Assembly: GCA_023301405.1 (NCBI GenBank)
Contig: JALZUX010000249.1
Span: 1 to 7,596 of the forward strand
Length of the DNA: 7,596 nt
Reading direction: 5' to 3'
Origin: Granulosicoccaceae bacterium
GTDB lineage: Bacteria > Pseudomonadota > Gammaproteobacteria > Granulosicoccales > Granulosicoccaceae
The first letter of the stretch is position 1. The number at the start of each line of letters is the position of its first letter. Under the pieces are notes generated by a model. The model was not told the DNA's origin, did no database searches, and saw nothing but the letters and a program-made list of their open reading frames with translations. The position numbers were made by a program, and so were the translations under genes. Positions 1-6,363 of this stretch are shown here, piece after piece.

Positions 1-162
1 CGATTGAGGCGAATAGTCATTCTTCTTTAACGAAATCGATCGTAATAGCTGGCCAAAAGACCGCGCCCGCAGTAGATCATAGTTCTCGGACAGGCTCCTG
101 GGCGAAACCACCAGCCTTAGCTCCTCAACACACCTATCTTCATCGCAGACACAGTTTACCAT
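1..162 (-). CDS. Possible N-terminal part of an unidentified protein, cut by the window edge
   Basis: An ATG at 162 opens a minus-strand frame that runs without a stop to base 1 (54 codons). It begins MVNCVCDEDRCVEELRLVV and continues with a basic stretch ending KKNDYSPQS. I do not recognise a family, and no signal peptide or membrane segment is visible. No Shine-Dalgarno sequence precedes the ATG. Three AGG arginine codons are unusual for a well-expressed gene. A 54-codon open stretch can arise by chance, and a plus-strand frame is also open over about the same bases (3-179). If real, it is a gene divergent from the methyltransferase gene, with 84 bases between the two starts. Low confidence. 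Confidence 0.3.
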   Translation of the reverse strand, partial: MVNCVCDEDRCVEELRLVVSPRSLSENYDLLRARSFGQLLRSISLKKNDYSPQS

Positions 163-213
163 CGCAAAATATGTCGTAATTCGTCACTCAAAACCTGACG
201 TTTACATGGTACT

Positions 214-243
214 AATTGAGCTTCCCAGTGAGCGAGCCCAATT
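214..243 (+). promoter_or_regulatory. Imperfect inverted repeat just before the methyltransferase start
   Basis: AATTGAGCT (214-222) and AGCCCAATT (235-243) are complementary except for one mismatch, with a 12-base spacer, and the right arm ends three bases before the ATG at 247. As RNA the stem would cover the ribosome-binding region, where no clear Shine-Dalgarno is seen. As DNA it could be an operator in the divergent intergenic region. No convincing -35/-10 pair was found upstream. The repeat is seen directly; any function is inference. Confidence 0.2.
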
Positions 244-246
244 GCA

Positions 247-1806
247 ATGACTGAAAAGAAAAAAAGACCAAGAAGAGGCGCCCGCGCTGCCAAACTGGCC
301 GAACGCAACGCACCACTTGCTGCTGAGGAACGCGCAGTACACCCCGGCATGCCAAGCGGCCGTTTCACACCACTGTCTGACCCTGACGTTAGCAAGGTTA
401 ACGAAGCAGTGATGGATGTACTTGAAAATGTCGGCTTGTCACAAGCGATACCAAGCTGTGTCGATGCGATAAAAAAAGTCGGCGGCATCTACAAAAATGG
501 CAGATTGCATTTCCCGCGGTCACTAGTTGAAGACACAATCGCAAACTGTGCTCGCGACTTCATGTTGCACGGGCAATCCCCTGAGCACGATATCGATATC
601 AGTGGCTCGAAGCTTTACTTTGGCACCGCAGGGGCAGCTGTGCATATTGTTGATGTTGAAAACCGCGAATACCGCGATTCAACTCTGGAAGACCTCTACA
701 ACATCGCTCGAATCGTCGACAACATGGATCATATCCATTATTTCCAACGCCCTGTTGTGGCTCGCGATATGGTCGAACCAGACGATCTGGATTTTAATAC
801 GTTGTATGCATCGGTCAGCGGTACCACCAAACACGTTGGAACTAGCTGGGTACTGCCAGAGCATGTCGATAACTCACTTAAATTTCTGCACCAGGTAGCA
901 GGCTCCGAAGAAGCATGGCGCAAACGGCCATTTGTTTCTATGTCGTGCTGCTTTGTGGTGCCTCCGTTGCGTTTTGCCGAGGATGCTTGCGCATGCCTTG
1001 AATCAGCTGTCTATGGCGGTATGCCAGTATTATTACTATCGGCGGGTCAAGCCGGTGCCACTAGCCCGGCGGCGATTGCCGGCTCCGTTGTGCAGTCTGT
1101 ATCAGAGGTGCTGGCAGGCTTGGTATACGTCAACGCATTAAAGCCAAAGCACCCGGCCATTTTCGGCACATGGCCCTTCGTTTCAGATCTGCGGACAGGG
1201 TCAATGAGCGGTGGCAGTGGAGAACAAGCCATACTAATGGCGGCGTGTGGACAAATGGGTCGCTACTACAACCTGCCTACCGGGATTGCCGCTGGTATGG
1301 CAGATGCAAAAATACCCGACGCGCAGTCCGGCTACGAAAAAGGTTATACCGTCACGCTTGCGGCTCATTCAGGGGCTAACATGGTTTATGAGTCTGCTGG
1401 CATGCATGCCAGCCTGCTGGGCGCGTGCCTTGAAAGCTATATCGTTGACAACGACATGCTTGGTGCGATTAATCGTACCGTCAGAGGCATTGAAATCAAC
1501 GACGAAACGCTTTCCATACAGACTATGCGAGATGTCTGCATTGACGGCCCCCTGCACTATCTAGGTCATAGCCAGACAATGGAACTAATGCAGAAAGAGT
1601 ACTTATATCCTGAGATCGGTGATCGTAACAGCCCCAAAGAATGGTACGAGAGTAATAGACCTGAGTTATTGAAAGAAGCAAGAAAGCGGGTTGATGAAAT
1701 TATCAATGGGCACTTTCCGTCCCACATCAACGCCGAGCTTGATGCAGCCTTGCGTAAGGAATTCAATGTAATGCTGCCGCGGGATTTAATGACCCCGAAG
1801 CCGTAG
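247..1806 (+). CDS. Trimethylamine methyltransferase (MttB)-family protein, non-pyrrolysine type
   Basis: A 519-residue protein of the MttB superfamily (COG5598). These cytoplasmic TIM-barrel enzymes move a methyl group from a methylated amine to a corrinoid protein. The basic N-terminus (RRGARAAK, 9-16) leading into ERAVHPGMPSGRFTPLSD (28-45) is usual for the bacterial branch and supports the ATG at 247 over Met35. Later family blocks are SAGQAGATSPAA (265-276), GTWPFVSDLRTG (307-318), GMADAKIPDAQSGYEK (350-365), YESAGMHASLLG (381-392) and HYLGHSQTMELM (437-448). There is no internal TAG, so no pyrrolysine; the frame simply ends at TAG. True TMA methyltransferase needs pyrrolysine. Homologues without it include MtgB, which demethylates glycine betaine, so the substrate here is unknown, probably a quaternary amine. 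No corrinoid protein gene, transporter or methyltetrahydrofolate enzyme lies beside it. The family call is firm; the substrate is not known. Confidence 0.93.
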   Translation: MTEKKKRPRRGARAAKLAERNAPLAAEERAVHPGMPSGRFTPLSDPDVSKVNEAVMDVLENVGLSQAIPSCVDAIKKVGGIYKNGRLHFPRSLVEDTIANCARDFMLHGQSPEHDIDISGSKLYFGTAGAAVHIVDVENREYRDSTLEDLYNIARIVDNMDHIHYFQRPVVARDMVEPDDLDFNTLYASVSGTTKHVGTSWVLPEHVDNSLKFLHQVAGSEEAWRKRPFVSMSCCFVVPPLRFAEDACACLESAVYGGMPVLLLSAGQAGATSPAAIAGSVVQSVSEVLAGLVYVNALKPKHPAIFGTWPFVSDLRTGSMSGGSGEQAILMAACGQMGRYYNLPTGIAAGMADAKIPDAQSGYEKGYTVTLAAHSGANMVYESAGMHASLLGACLESYIVDNDMLGAINRTVRGIEINDETLSIQTMRDVCIDGPLHYLGHSQTMELMQKEYLYPEIGDRNSPKEWYESNRPELLKEARKRVDEIINGHFPSHINAELDAALRKEFNVMLPRDLMTPKP

Positions 1807-1834
1807 CGGCTAGACACAATTGACCATAAGCAAT

Positions 1835-1861
1835 AAAAAAGGCGCATAAAGCGCCTTTTTT
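1835..1861. terminator. Bidirectional rho-independent terminator between the methyltransferase gene and galU
   Basis: AAAAAAGGCGC (1835-1845), loop ATAAA (1846-1850) and GCGCCTTTTTT (1851-1861) form a perfect stem with a GC-rich core of five pairs flanked by A and T runs. On the plus strand it lies 29 bases after the methyltransferase stop and ends in T6. On the minus strand it ends in T6 as well and lies 60 bases after the galU stop. It suits both converging genes. Confidence 0.92.
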
Positions 1862-1881
1862 ACAAACTTAATCTATGAGCA

Positions 1882-1897
1882 CTGTCCGGTCGGACAG
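1882..1897. repeat. Short perfect inverted repeat, CTGTCCG-GT-CGGACAG
   Basis: Seven-base arms (1882-1888 and 1891-1897) flank two central bases. As RNA it would make a six-pair stem with a four-base loop. It sits in the convergent gap between the shared terminator and the galU stop. There is no T-run, so it is not an independent terminator by itself. It could aid the adjacent terminator, protect the galU mRNA 3' end, or be a dyad bound by a protein. The repeat is seen directly; its function is unknown. Confidence 0.4.
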
Positions 1898-1920
1898 CCA
1901 CCATAAGTCACCGCACTAAA

Positions 1921-2826
1921 CTACCCGTTAGCCACCTGCTTTTGCTGAATTGCGCCAAGGTCTAATGACAACAAATAATCACGGAATTCTTCACTTACTT
2001 CATCATGTGCAAGCGCGTATTCAACTTGTGCCTGTAGATAGCCTAGTTTGCTGCCGCAATCGAACCGCTTACCAATAAAGTTGTAAGCCAATACCCGCTG
2101 GGTACCTAAAAGACGGGCAATTGCATCAGTCAACTGAATTTCATTACCAGCGCCACGCTCTTGTGTTTCCAGTAAGTCAAAAAGCTTGGGGGTTAGTATG
2201 TACCGGCCGACCACTGCCAGGTTAGAGGGAGCATCAGCTTGTGTCGGCTTCTCTACCATGCCGTCTACTTCATAAACACGGTCACTGGCCACACGCGCGT
2301 CAACGACGCCGTACTGATGGACTTCTTCCATCGGGACCTCTTGTACACCAAGCACCGAGCAATGCTGATAGTTGTATACATCAACCATTTGACTTAGCAC
2401 AGGCTGATCATCAGAGCTGATTAAGTCATCGGCCAGAATAACAGCGAAGGGTTCGTCCCCTACCACTGGTTTTGCGCATAGCACCGCATGCCCTAAGCCT
2501 AGAGCTTCTGACTGGCGAATAAAAACACATTTTACTTCGGGCGGTAAAATTTCACGTACGATACGCAACATTTTTTCTTTGTTGCGTTCTTCGAGTTCTC
2601 TTTCCAACTCATAAGCCGTGTCAAAATGATCTTCAATAGAGCGTTTATTACGCCCTGTAACAAATATTAGTGTGTCTATACCTGCTGCAACAGCTTCTTC
2701 AGCTGCGTACTGGATTAACGGTTTATCAACAACCGGCAACATCTCTTTTGGATTTGCTTTGGTCGCCGGTAGAAATCGCGTACCCATTCCGGCGACAGGA
2801 AACACCGCTTTTTTAATTGGTTTCAT
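1921..2826 (-). CDS. galU: UTP-glucose-1-phosphate uridylyltransferase
   Basis: GalU makes UDP-glucose and pyrophosphate from UTP and glucose-1-phosphate in the cytoplasm, feeding envelope polysaccharide and galactose pathways. The 301-residue length is normal. The nucleotide-binding signature is near the N-terminus ([13 protein letters not shown], 11-23, then [12 protein letters not shown], 25-36). LADD (131-134) carries the likely metal-binding aspartates, VEKP (191-194) the conserved active-site lysine, and [10 protein letters not shown] (227-236) and FDCGSKLGY (255-263) are family sugar-binding blocks. The ATG at 2826 gives the standard [10 protein letters not shown] opening; only a weak Shine-Dalgarno (GGAT) lies about 8 bases upstream. 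It lies about 200 bases after alr on the same strand and ends at the shared terminator. No clear promoter was seen in that gap, so it may be expressed with alr or from an unrecognised promoter. Confidence 0.97.
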   Translation of the reverse strand: MKPIKKAVFPVAGMGTRFLPATKANPKEMLPVVDKPLIQYAAEEAVAAGIDTLIFVTGRNKRSIEDHFDTAYELERELEERNKEKMLRIVREILPPEVKCVFIRQSEALGLGHAVLCAKPVVGDEPFAVILADDLISSDDQPVLSQMVDVYNYQHCSVLGVQEVPMEEVHQYGVVDARVASDRVYEVDGMVEKPTQADAPSNLAVVGRYILTPKLFDLLETQERGAGNEIQLTDAIARLLGTQRVLAYNFIGKRFDCGSKLGYLQAQVEYALAHDEVSEEFRDYLLSLDLGAIQQKQVANG

Positions 2827-3025
2827 TATTTATCCGTGAATGTCCCATAGTTCTTTGATGCCGACATGATCCACTACTTCCAACCATACTTCATGCCATT
2901 AGCCAGTTTTCAAACTACAACTTTGCTGTTTGGGGTTAACTGTACCGTAGCAGTTCACTATTAATAACCGTATTTGCGTATGAATTTGCACTTTATGAAT
3001 CTTTTGAAACACTCTGTAACCACAA

Positions 3026-4210
3026 TTAACGGAATTTGTCGGTATTGATATGTCTTATGTTAATCTCTGCGGAAGAATCGAGCCAACTTCGTTGCCCTCG
3101 AATCGAACAAAGCAACTCATAAGGAATAGTTCCGACACGACTCGCAATTTCATCAACGCGTAGCTTAGCATGACCCCACAACGTCACAGGGTAATCAATG
3201 GGCGGGGGAACAGACAAATTACTGACATTGACGCTTATCGTGTCCATAGACACCCGACCGATAATCGGACAACGAGTATTACCAAGCACTACACACGTAT
3301 CAGCCGGCACCTTACGTGGATATCCATCCCCGTAACCTGCCCCGATTACCGCTACCTGAGTTGGGCCAGTGCACTCATAGGTGCCCCCGTACCCTACCCG
3401 ATCACCGCGTTTAAAGTTGCGTAGCGCAATAACCGGCGCAGACACTCTCATTGCTGGCTGTAAGCCAAGTGCTTCATCAAGTGACATTTGCTGGCGATCC
3501 GCAATCACCGGTGCATCAGCTTTAACTGTGGTTTCCTCAAACGGATTCGCTCCGTACAACATTATCCCTGGCCGCACCCAATCATAGTGGCTGTCGGGTC
3601 GGCTTAACAGCGCTGCAGAATTCGCTACTGATTGAACAAAGGGGCGCGAAACATTCAATGATTGAAATACCTTTAACTGCCGATCCACTGAAATATCTGC
3701 TGGGCGATCTGCAGACGCCAAATGGGTCAAAACTCCAACTACATTCACCGACTGATCAGCAAGCGCCTGACAAATCGACAACAACATTGAGGGTTCAACC
3801 CCTAAACGCCCCATGCCGGTGTCAACCTTCACCCAGCATTGCAAGCCTGAACTATTTATACCTTCCATCATTTTCAGTTGCTCATGATGGTGAATTACCG
3901 GCCAGAGATTGGCGCGCAGACACTGCTGCAACTGAGAAGTGGATTGATGCCCTTGCAACACTAACACGGGTTTAGCTGGCTCGTGTTCGCGCACTGCTAG
4001 TCCCTCTGCCACATTGGCCACTGCAAAAGCTTCTGAATCGGTCAGAGCCGTGATAACTCTCTTACAACCATGCCCATAAGCATCTGACTTTAAAACGCTG
4101 AATATTTTTTTATCGGGAGCGGCCATTCGCGCACGGTCAAGATTATGTCGTACCGCTGCAAGGTCGATGTGAATTTTGACGTGGCGATTATCCCTGTCGC
4201 AGAACGTCAT
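3026..4210 (-). CDS. alr: Alanine racemase (PLP-dependent), with an unusual C-terminus
   Basis: Alr interconverts L- and D-alanine in the cytoplasm, supplying D-alanine for peptidoglycan. At 394 residues it is slightly longer than the usual 355-390. Lys41 in VLKSDAYGHG is the residue that binds PLP, and Tyr274 in RVGYGGTY matches the second catalytic base. KVDTGMGRLG (128-137), YGDGYPRK (293-300) and GRVSMD (318-323) are family blocks. Two features are odd. About 20 extra residues (roughly 224-246) sit between MLYGANPF and ALGLQPAM. After IPYELLCSI (362-370) the usual short Arg-Val-x-Arg ending is replaced by an unfamiliar 24-residue tail; another frame there reads LARFFRRD then stop, so a late frameshift is possible. 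The ATG at 4210 lies 5 bases after the dnaB stop, suggesting translational coupling; GATGAG just upstream is a weak Shine-Dalgarno. Confidence 0.95.
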   Translation of the reverse strand: MTFCDRDNRHVKIHIDLAAVRHNLDRARMAAPDKKIFSVLKSDAYGHGCKRVITALTDSEAFAVANVAEGLAVREHEPAKPVLVLQGHQSTSQLQQCLRANLWPVIHHHEQLKMMEGINSSGLQCWVKVDTGMGRLGVEPSMLLSICQALADQSVNVVGVLTHLASADRPADISVDRQLKVFQSLNVSRPFVQSVANSAALLSRPDSHYDWVRPGIMLYGANPFEETTVKADAPVIADRQQMSLDEALGLQPAMRVSAPVIALRNFKRGDRVGYGGTYECTGPTQVAVIGAGYGDGYPRKVPADTCVVLGNTRCPIIGRVSMDTISVNVSNLSVPPPIDYPVTLWGHAKLRVDEIASRVGTIPYELLCSIRGQRSWLDSSAEINIRHINTDKFR

Positions 4211-4215
4211 CAGGG

Positions 4216-5613
4216 CTACTCATCAAAGTCTTGAACACCGCCATAGTGTTCACTGGCGTAATTATCAAAGCGTGTCCACATACCATTGAACGTTAGCCTG
4301 ATCATTCCGGTTGGTCCATTTCTTTGCTTACGGATCAAAATTTCCGCAGTTCCCTTATCGGGTGATTCTGGATTATACACCTCATCACGGTATACAAAGG
4401 CAATCAAGTCAGCGTCCTGCTCGATAGCACCCGATTCACGCAGATCAGACATTATCGGCCGACGATCAGGCCGTTGCTCCAAGCTTCGATTTAACTGCGA
4501 TAGCGCTATCACCGGAACAGTCAATTCTTTGGCGAGCGCTTTAAGTGAACGAGAAATCTCTGAGATCTCAGTGGCTCGATTCTCAGTACGGTTACCTGTC
4601 TGCATTAGCTGAAGGTAGTCAATCACCACAAGCGCTATTCCACCTTGCTCCCGTGCTAGCCGCCGACAACGCGCCCGTACTTCGGTAGGCGACATCGCCG
4701 GAGTTTCATCGATAAAAATACGGCTATGCTGATGAAGAATGTTGGTGGCCGACGTAATACGCGCCCAGTCAGCATCATTCAATTGCCCGTTTCGAACGCG
4801 ATTGAGTTCAATTTTACTTAAACTGGCGATCATTCGCATACACAGTTGCTCACCGGGCATTTCCATACTGAACATGGCCACCGGCAATTCCTGACTTAGC
4901 GCCACATTTTCCACAATATTCATTGCAAAAGACGTCTTACCCATCGAAGGTCGACCGGCAAGGATAATAAGATCCGATTTCTGGAATCCAGAGGTCAGAC
5001 CATCAAGATCTTTATAGCCTGTAGAGATACCAGTCAACGCCGACGGGTTAGAACCTAGCTCTTCCAGCTTAGCTTTAGTCAGCTGCATGATATCGCCAAC
5101 TTTGGTCAGTCCGGCAACTGAGCGACTGGTTTGATCGGCGATGGCGAACATTTGAGACTCTGCAGAGTCAAGAATGTCAGCCACTCCCATCCCGTCCGGA
5201 CGGAAAGCAAGGTCAGCGACAGAGTTACAGGTTGAGATCAGCTGCCGAAGTACCGAACGCTCACGAACAATTTTCGCATAGGCCACCACGTTAGAAGCAC
5301 TTGGTGTTTGCTCTGCCAGCTCAACCAGATACCCCAACCCGCCTGTCTCAGCCAGGTCACCAGCACTTTCTATTCGTTCGGAAACAGTGACTGCATCACG
5401 AGGTGCATTTTTTTCAGACAGATGTTCAATGGCGCGGAAGATAAGACGATGATCATTTCGGTAAAAGTCTTCCTCAATGATAACATCAGCCACCTTATCC
5501 CAGGATTCCGCGTTAAGAATGAGAGCGCCCAGTACTGATCGTTCCGCTTCGATTGAATGCGGAGGCAATCGAATGGATGCAGAATCGTGTTCACTCGGGT
5601 ATTGAGATGCCAA
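4216..5613 (-). CDS. dnaB: Replicative DNA helicase DnaB
   Basis: DnaB is the hexameric ring helicase that unwinds DNA at the replication fork and recruits DnaG primase. The 465-residue length is typical. The N-terminal primase-interacting domain starts near LPPHSIEAERSVLGAL (16-31). The RecA-like motor has Walker A GRPSMGKT (220-227), FSMEM (248-252), Walker B VVIDYLQLM (329-337, Asp332), ALSQLNRSLEQRPD (370-383) and SDLRESGAIEQDAD (389-402). Arg431 in KQRNGP is the likely arginine finger. No intein interrupts the Walker A region, a common insertion site in DnaB. The start is unusual: no ATG occurs between the in-frame stop at 5644-5646 and the conserved N-terminus, so I chose TTG at 5613. 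CTG at 5625 or TTG at residue 16 are alternatives, and none has a Shine-Dalgarno. It lies downstream of rplI, as in Pseudomonas, but across a structured 284-base gap. Confidence 0.97.
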   Translation of the reverse strand: MASQYPSEHDSASIRLPPHSIEAERSVLGALILNAESWDKVADVIIEEDFYRNDHRLIFRAIEHLSEKNAPRDAVTVSERIESAGDLAETGGLGYLVELAEQTPSASNVVAYAKIVRERSVLRQLISTCNSVADLAFRPDGMGVADILDSAESQMFAIADQTSRSVAGLTKVGDIMQLTKAKLEELGSNPSALTGISTGYKDLDGLTSGFQKSDLIILAGRPSMGKTSFAMNIVENVALSQELPVAMFSMEMPGEQLCMRMIASLSKIELNRVRNGQLNDADWARITSATNILHQHSRIFIDETPAMSPTEVRARCRRLAREQGGIALVVIDYLQLMQTGNRTENRATEISEISRSLKALAKELTVPVIALSQLNRSLEQRPDRRPIMSDLRESGAIEQDADLIAFVYRDEVYNPESPDKGTAEILIRKQRNGPTGMIRLTFNGMWTRFDNYASEHYGGVQDFDE

Positions 5614-5642
5614 TCGGGGGGCCAGTGTGCGCGGTACGGCCG

Positions 5643-5671
5643 CTTATATTACCGAATTTCGCCACTGCCCG
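5643..5671 (-). promoter_or_regulatory. Candidate promoter for dnaB-alr
   Basis: On the minus strand, TATAAG (5648-5643) matches five of six bases of a sigma70 -10 box. CGGGCA (5671-5666), 17 bases upstream, is a weak -35 (three of six). Transcription would begin near 5636, leaving a leader of about 20 bases before the TTG start. The position fits a separate dnaB-alr unit after the candidate terminator at 5725-5752, but the -35 is poor and such matches occur by chance. Confidence 0.3.
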
Positions 5672-5724
5672 ACTACTTATCTACTGCTAAAGTATTACTA
5701 GCAACGCAAGGAATGTTAGATAGT

Positions 5725-5752
5725 AAAACACCCGCTAGCAAGACCGGGCGTT
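5725..5752 (-). terminator. Candidate rho-independent terminator after rplI
   Basis: Read on the minus strand, AACGCCCG (5752-5745), a ten-base loop GTCTTGCTAG and CGGGTGTT (5734-5727) make an eight-pair stem with one G-U pair, followed by TTA; the last four Ts span stem and tail. The U tract is short, so it may be leaky or act as an attenuator between the ribosomal protein genes and dnaB. Confidence 0.5.
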
Positions 5753-5762
5753 AGCCAATGTG

Positions 5763-5877
5763 GCAGATCGGCAAGAACGCGATCTGCAAGCCGCAAAGCG
5801 AGCCGACTATTTGGCCTTAGCACGCTTCAGCGGCAGTAAATTTCTGCCGGAAGCAAAGGCCGGCAAGGGCACTTGCC
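5763..5877 (-). other. Cluster of three stem-loops in the rplI-dnaB spacer
   Basis: In minus-strand order there are three perfect or nested stems. First, GGCAAG/CTTGCC (5877-5872 with 5867-5862) with a four-base loop. Second, starting at the next base, a long nested hairpin: GGCCTT/AAGGCC (5861-5856 with 5818-5813), GCTTC/GAAGC (5854-5850 with 5828-5824) and CGGCAG/CTGCCG (5849-5844 with 5836-5831), about 17 pairs in all with bulges and a seven-base loop. Third, GCAGATCG/CGATCTGC (5787-5780 with 5770-5763) with a nine-base loop. The candidate terminator follows. This density in a 284-base gap suggests a folded RNA leader, mRNA-end structure or small RNA. It does not look like a tRNA, and I cannot assign a known RNA family. 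Confidence 0.4.
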
Positions 5878-5897
5878 AGCCTAACGTAAAGGAAAAA

Positions 5898-6350
5898 CTA
5901 CTCCTCTTCACCTTCGACAACCACCTTTACAGTGACGTTTACTTCAGGGTGAATGTGAAGCACGATTTCGTGCTCACCGGTATTTCGCAACGGGCCTTCA
6001 GGCAGTCGCAATTCACGTTTTTCAACAGCTTTGTTTGCCGCAACAAACGCTGCTGCGATTTCGTCACCACCTACTGACCCGAACAACTTACCTTCATTAC
6101 CGGCTCTTGCGAGTACGGTGACAGTAGCCCCTTCTAAGGCAGCAGCACGCTGCTTTGCAGATTCCAGCAGTGAAGACTGCTGAGCTTCATATTCGGCGCG
6201 ACGCGTTTCAAACTCTTCTAAGTTTGTTTTAGTTGCCATTTGAGCTTTGCCTAGCGGCAACAGGAAGTTGCGAGCGAATCCTGGCTTCACATCAACCAAA
6301 TCCCCCAAACTGCCCACATTACTAATTTTCTCAAGCAAGATGACTTGCAT
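5898..6350 (-). CDS. rplI: 50S ribosomal protein L9
   Basis: L9 binds 23S rRNA near the base of the L1 stalk and helps maintain reading-frame fidelity. The 150-residue length is normal. The N-terminal domain carries the signature MQVILLEKISNVGSLGDLVD (1-20) followed by VKPGFARNFLLPLGKA (21-36), where the GxxRNFLxPxxxA pattern is diagnostic. A long charged linker helix (about 42-74) joins it to the C-terminal domain (about 75-145), with KLFGSVGGDEIAAAF (88-102) characteristic. The tail ends in acidic EGEEE. AGGTGA, about seven bases before the ATG, is a good Shine-Dalgarno and directly follows the stop of the DUF2232 gene, so the two are probably co-transcribed and coupled. A stem-loop-rich spacer follows the stop. 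Confidence 0.98.
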   Translation of the reverse strand: MQVILLEKISNVGSLGDLVDVKPGFARNFLLPLGKAQMATKTNLEEFETRRAEYEAQQSSLLESAKQRAAALEGATVTVLARAGNEGKLFGSVGGDEIAAAFVAANKAVEKRELRLPEGPLRNTGEHEIVLHIHPEVNVTVKVVVEGEEE

Positions 6351-6363
6351 ATTCTTTCACCTG

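Noticed and set aside
156..488. Minus-strand 110-codon frame overlapping the start of the methyltransferase gene
   Set aside because: It is mostly antisense to a clearly conserved coding region, and its Ser/Ala/Leu-rich translation shows no domain.
1804..1806. TAG stop of the MttB-family gene as a possible pyrrolysine codon
   Set aside because: The protein is already full length with the usual C-terminus. Reading through would add only nine residues before TAA. Pyrrolysine in true MttB is internal, and no pylTSBCD genes are visible.
2929..2963. Short inverted repeats (AACTG/CAGTT) between alr and galU as a terminator
   Set aside because: Five-pair stem with an eight-base loop, low GC and no U tract. 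It is too weak to call.
4930..4960. Possible intein or other insertion at the DnaB Walker A site
   Set aside because: The sequence from ILAGRPSMGKTSF onward is continuous and the protein is of normal length, so there is no insertion.
5760..6077. Plus-strand open frame of 105 codons with codon-like composition in its first 45 codons, starting MADRQERDLQAAKRADY
   Set aside because: More than half of it is antisense to rplI, it has no Shine-Dalgarno, its start is GTG, and its non-rplI part coincides with the stem-loop cluster. I recognise no family in it.
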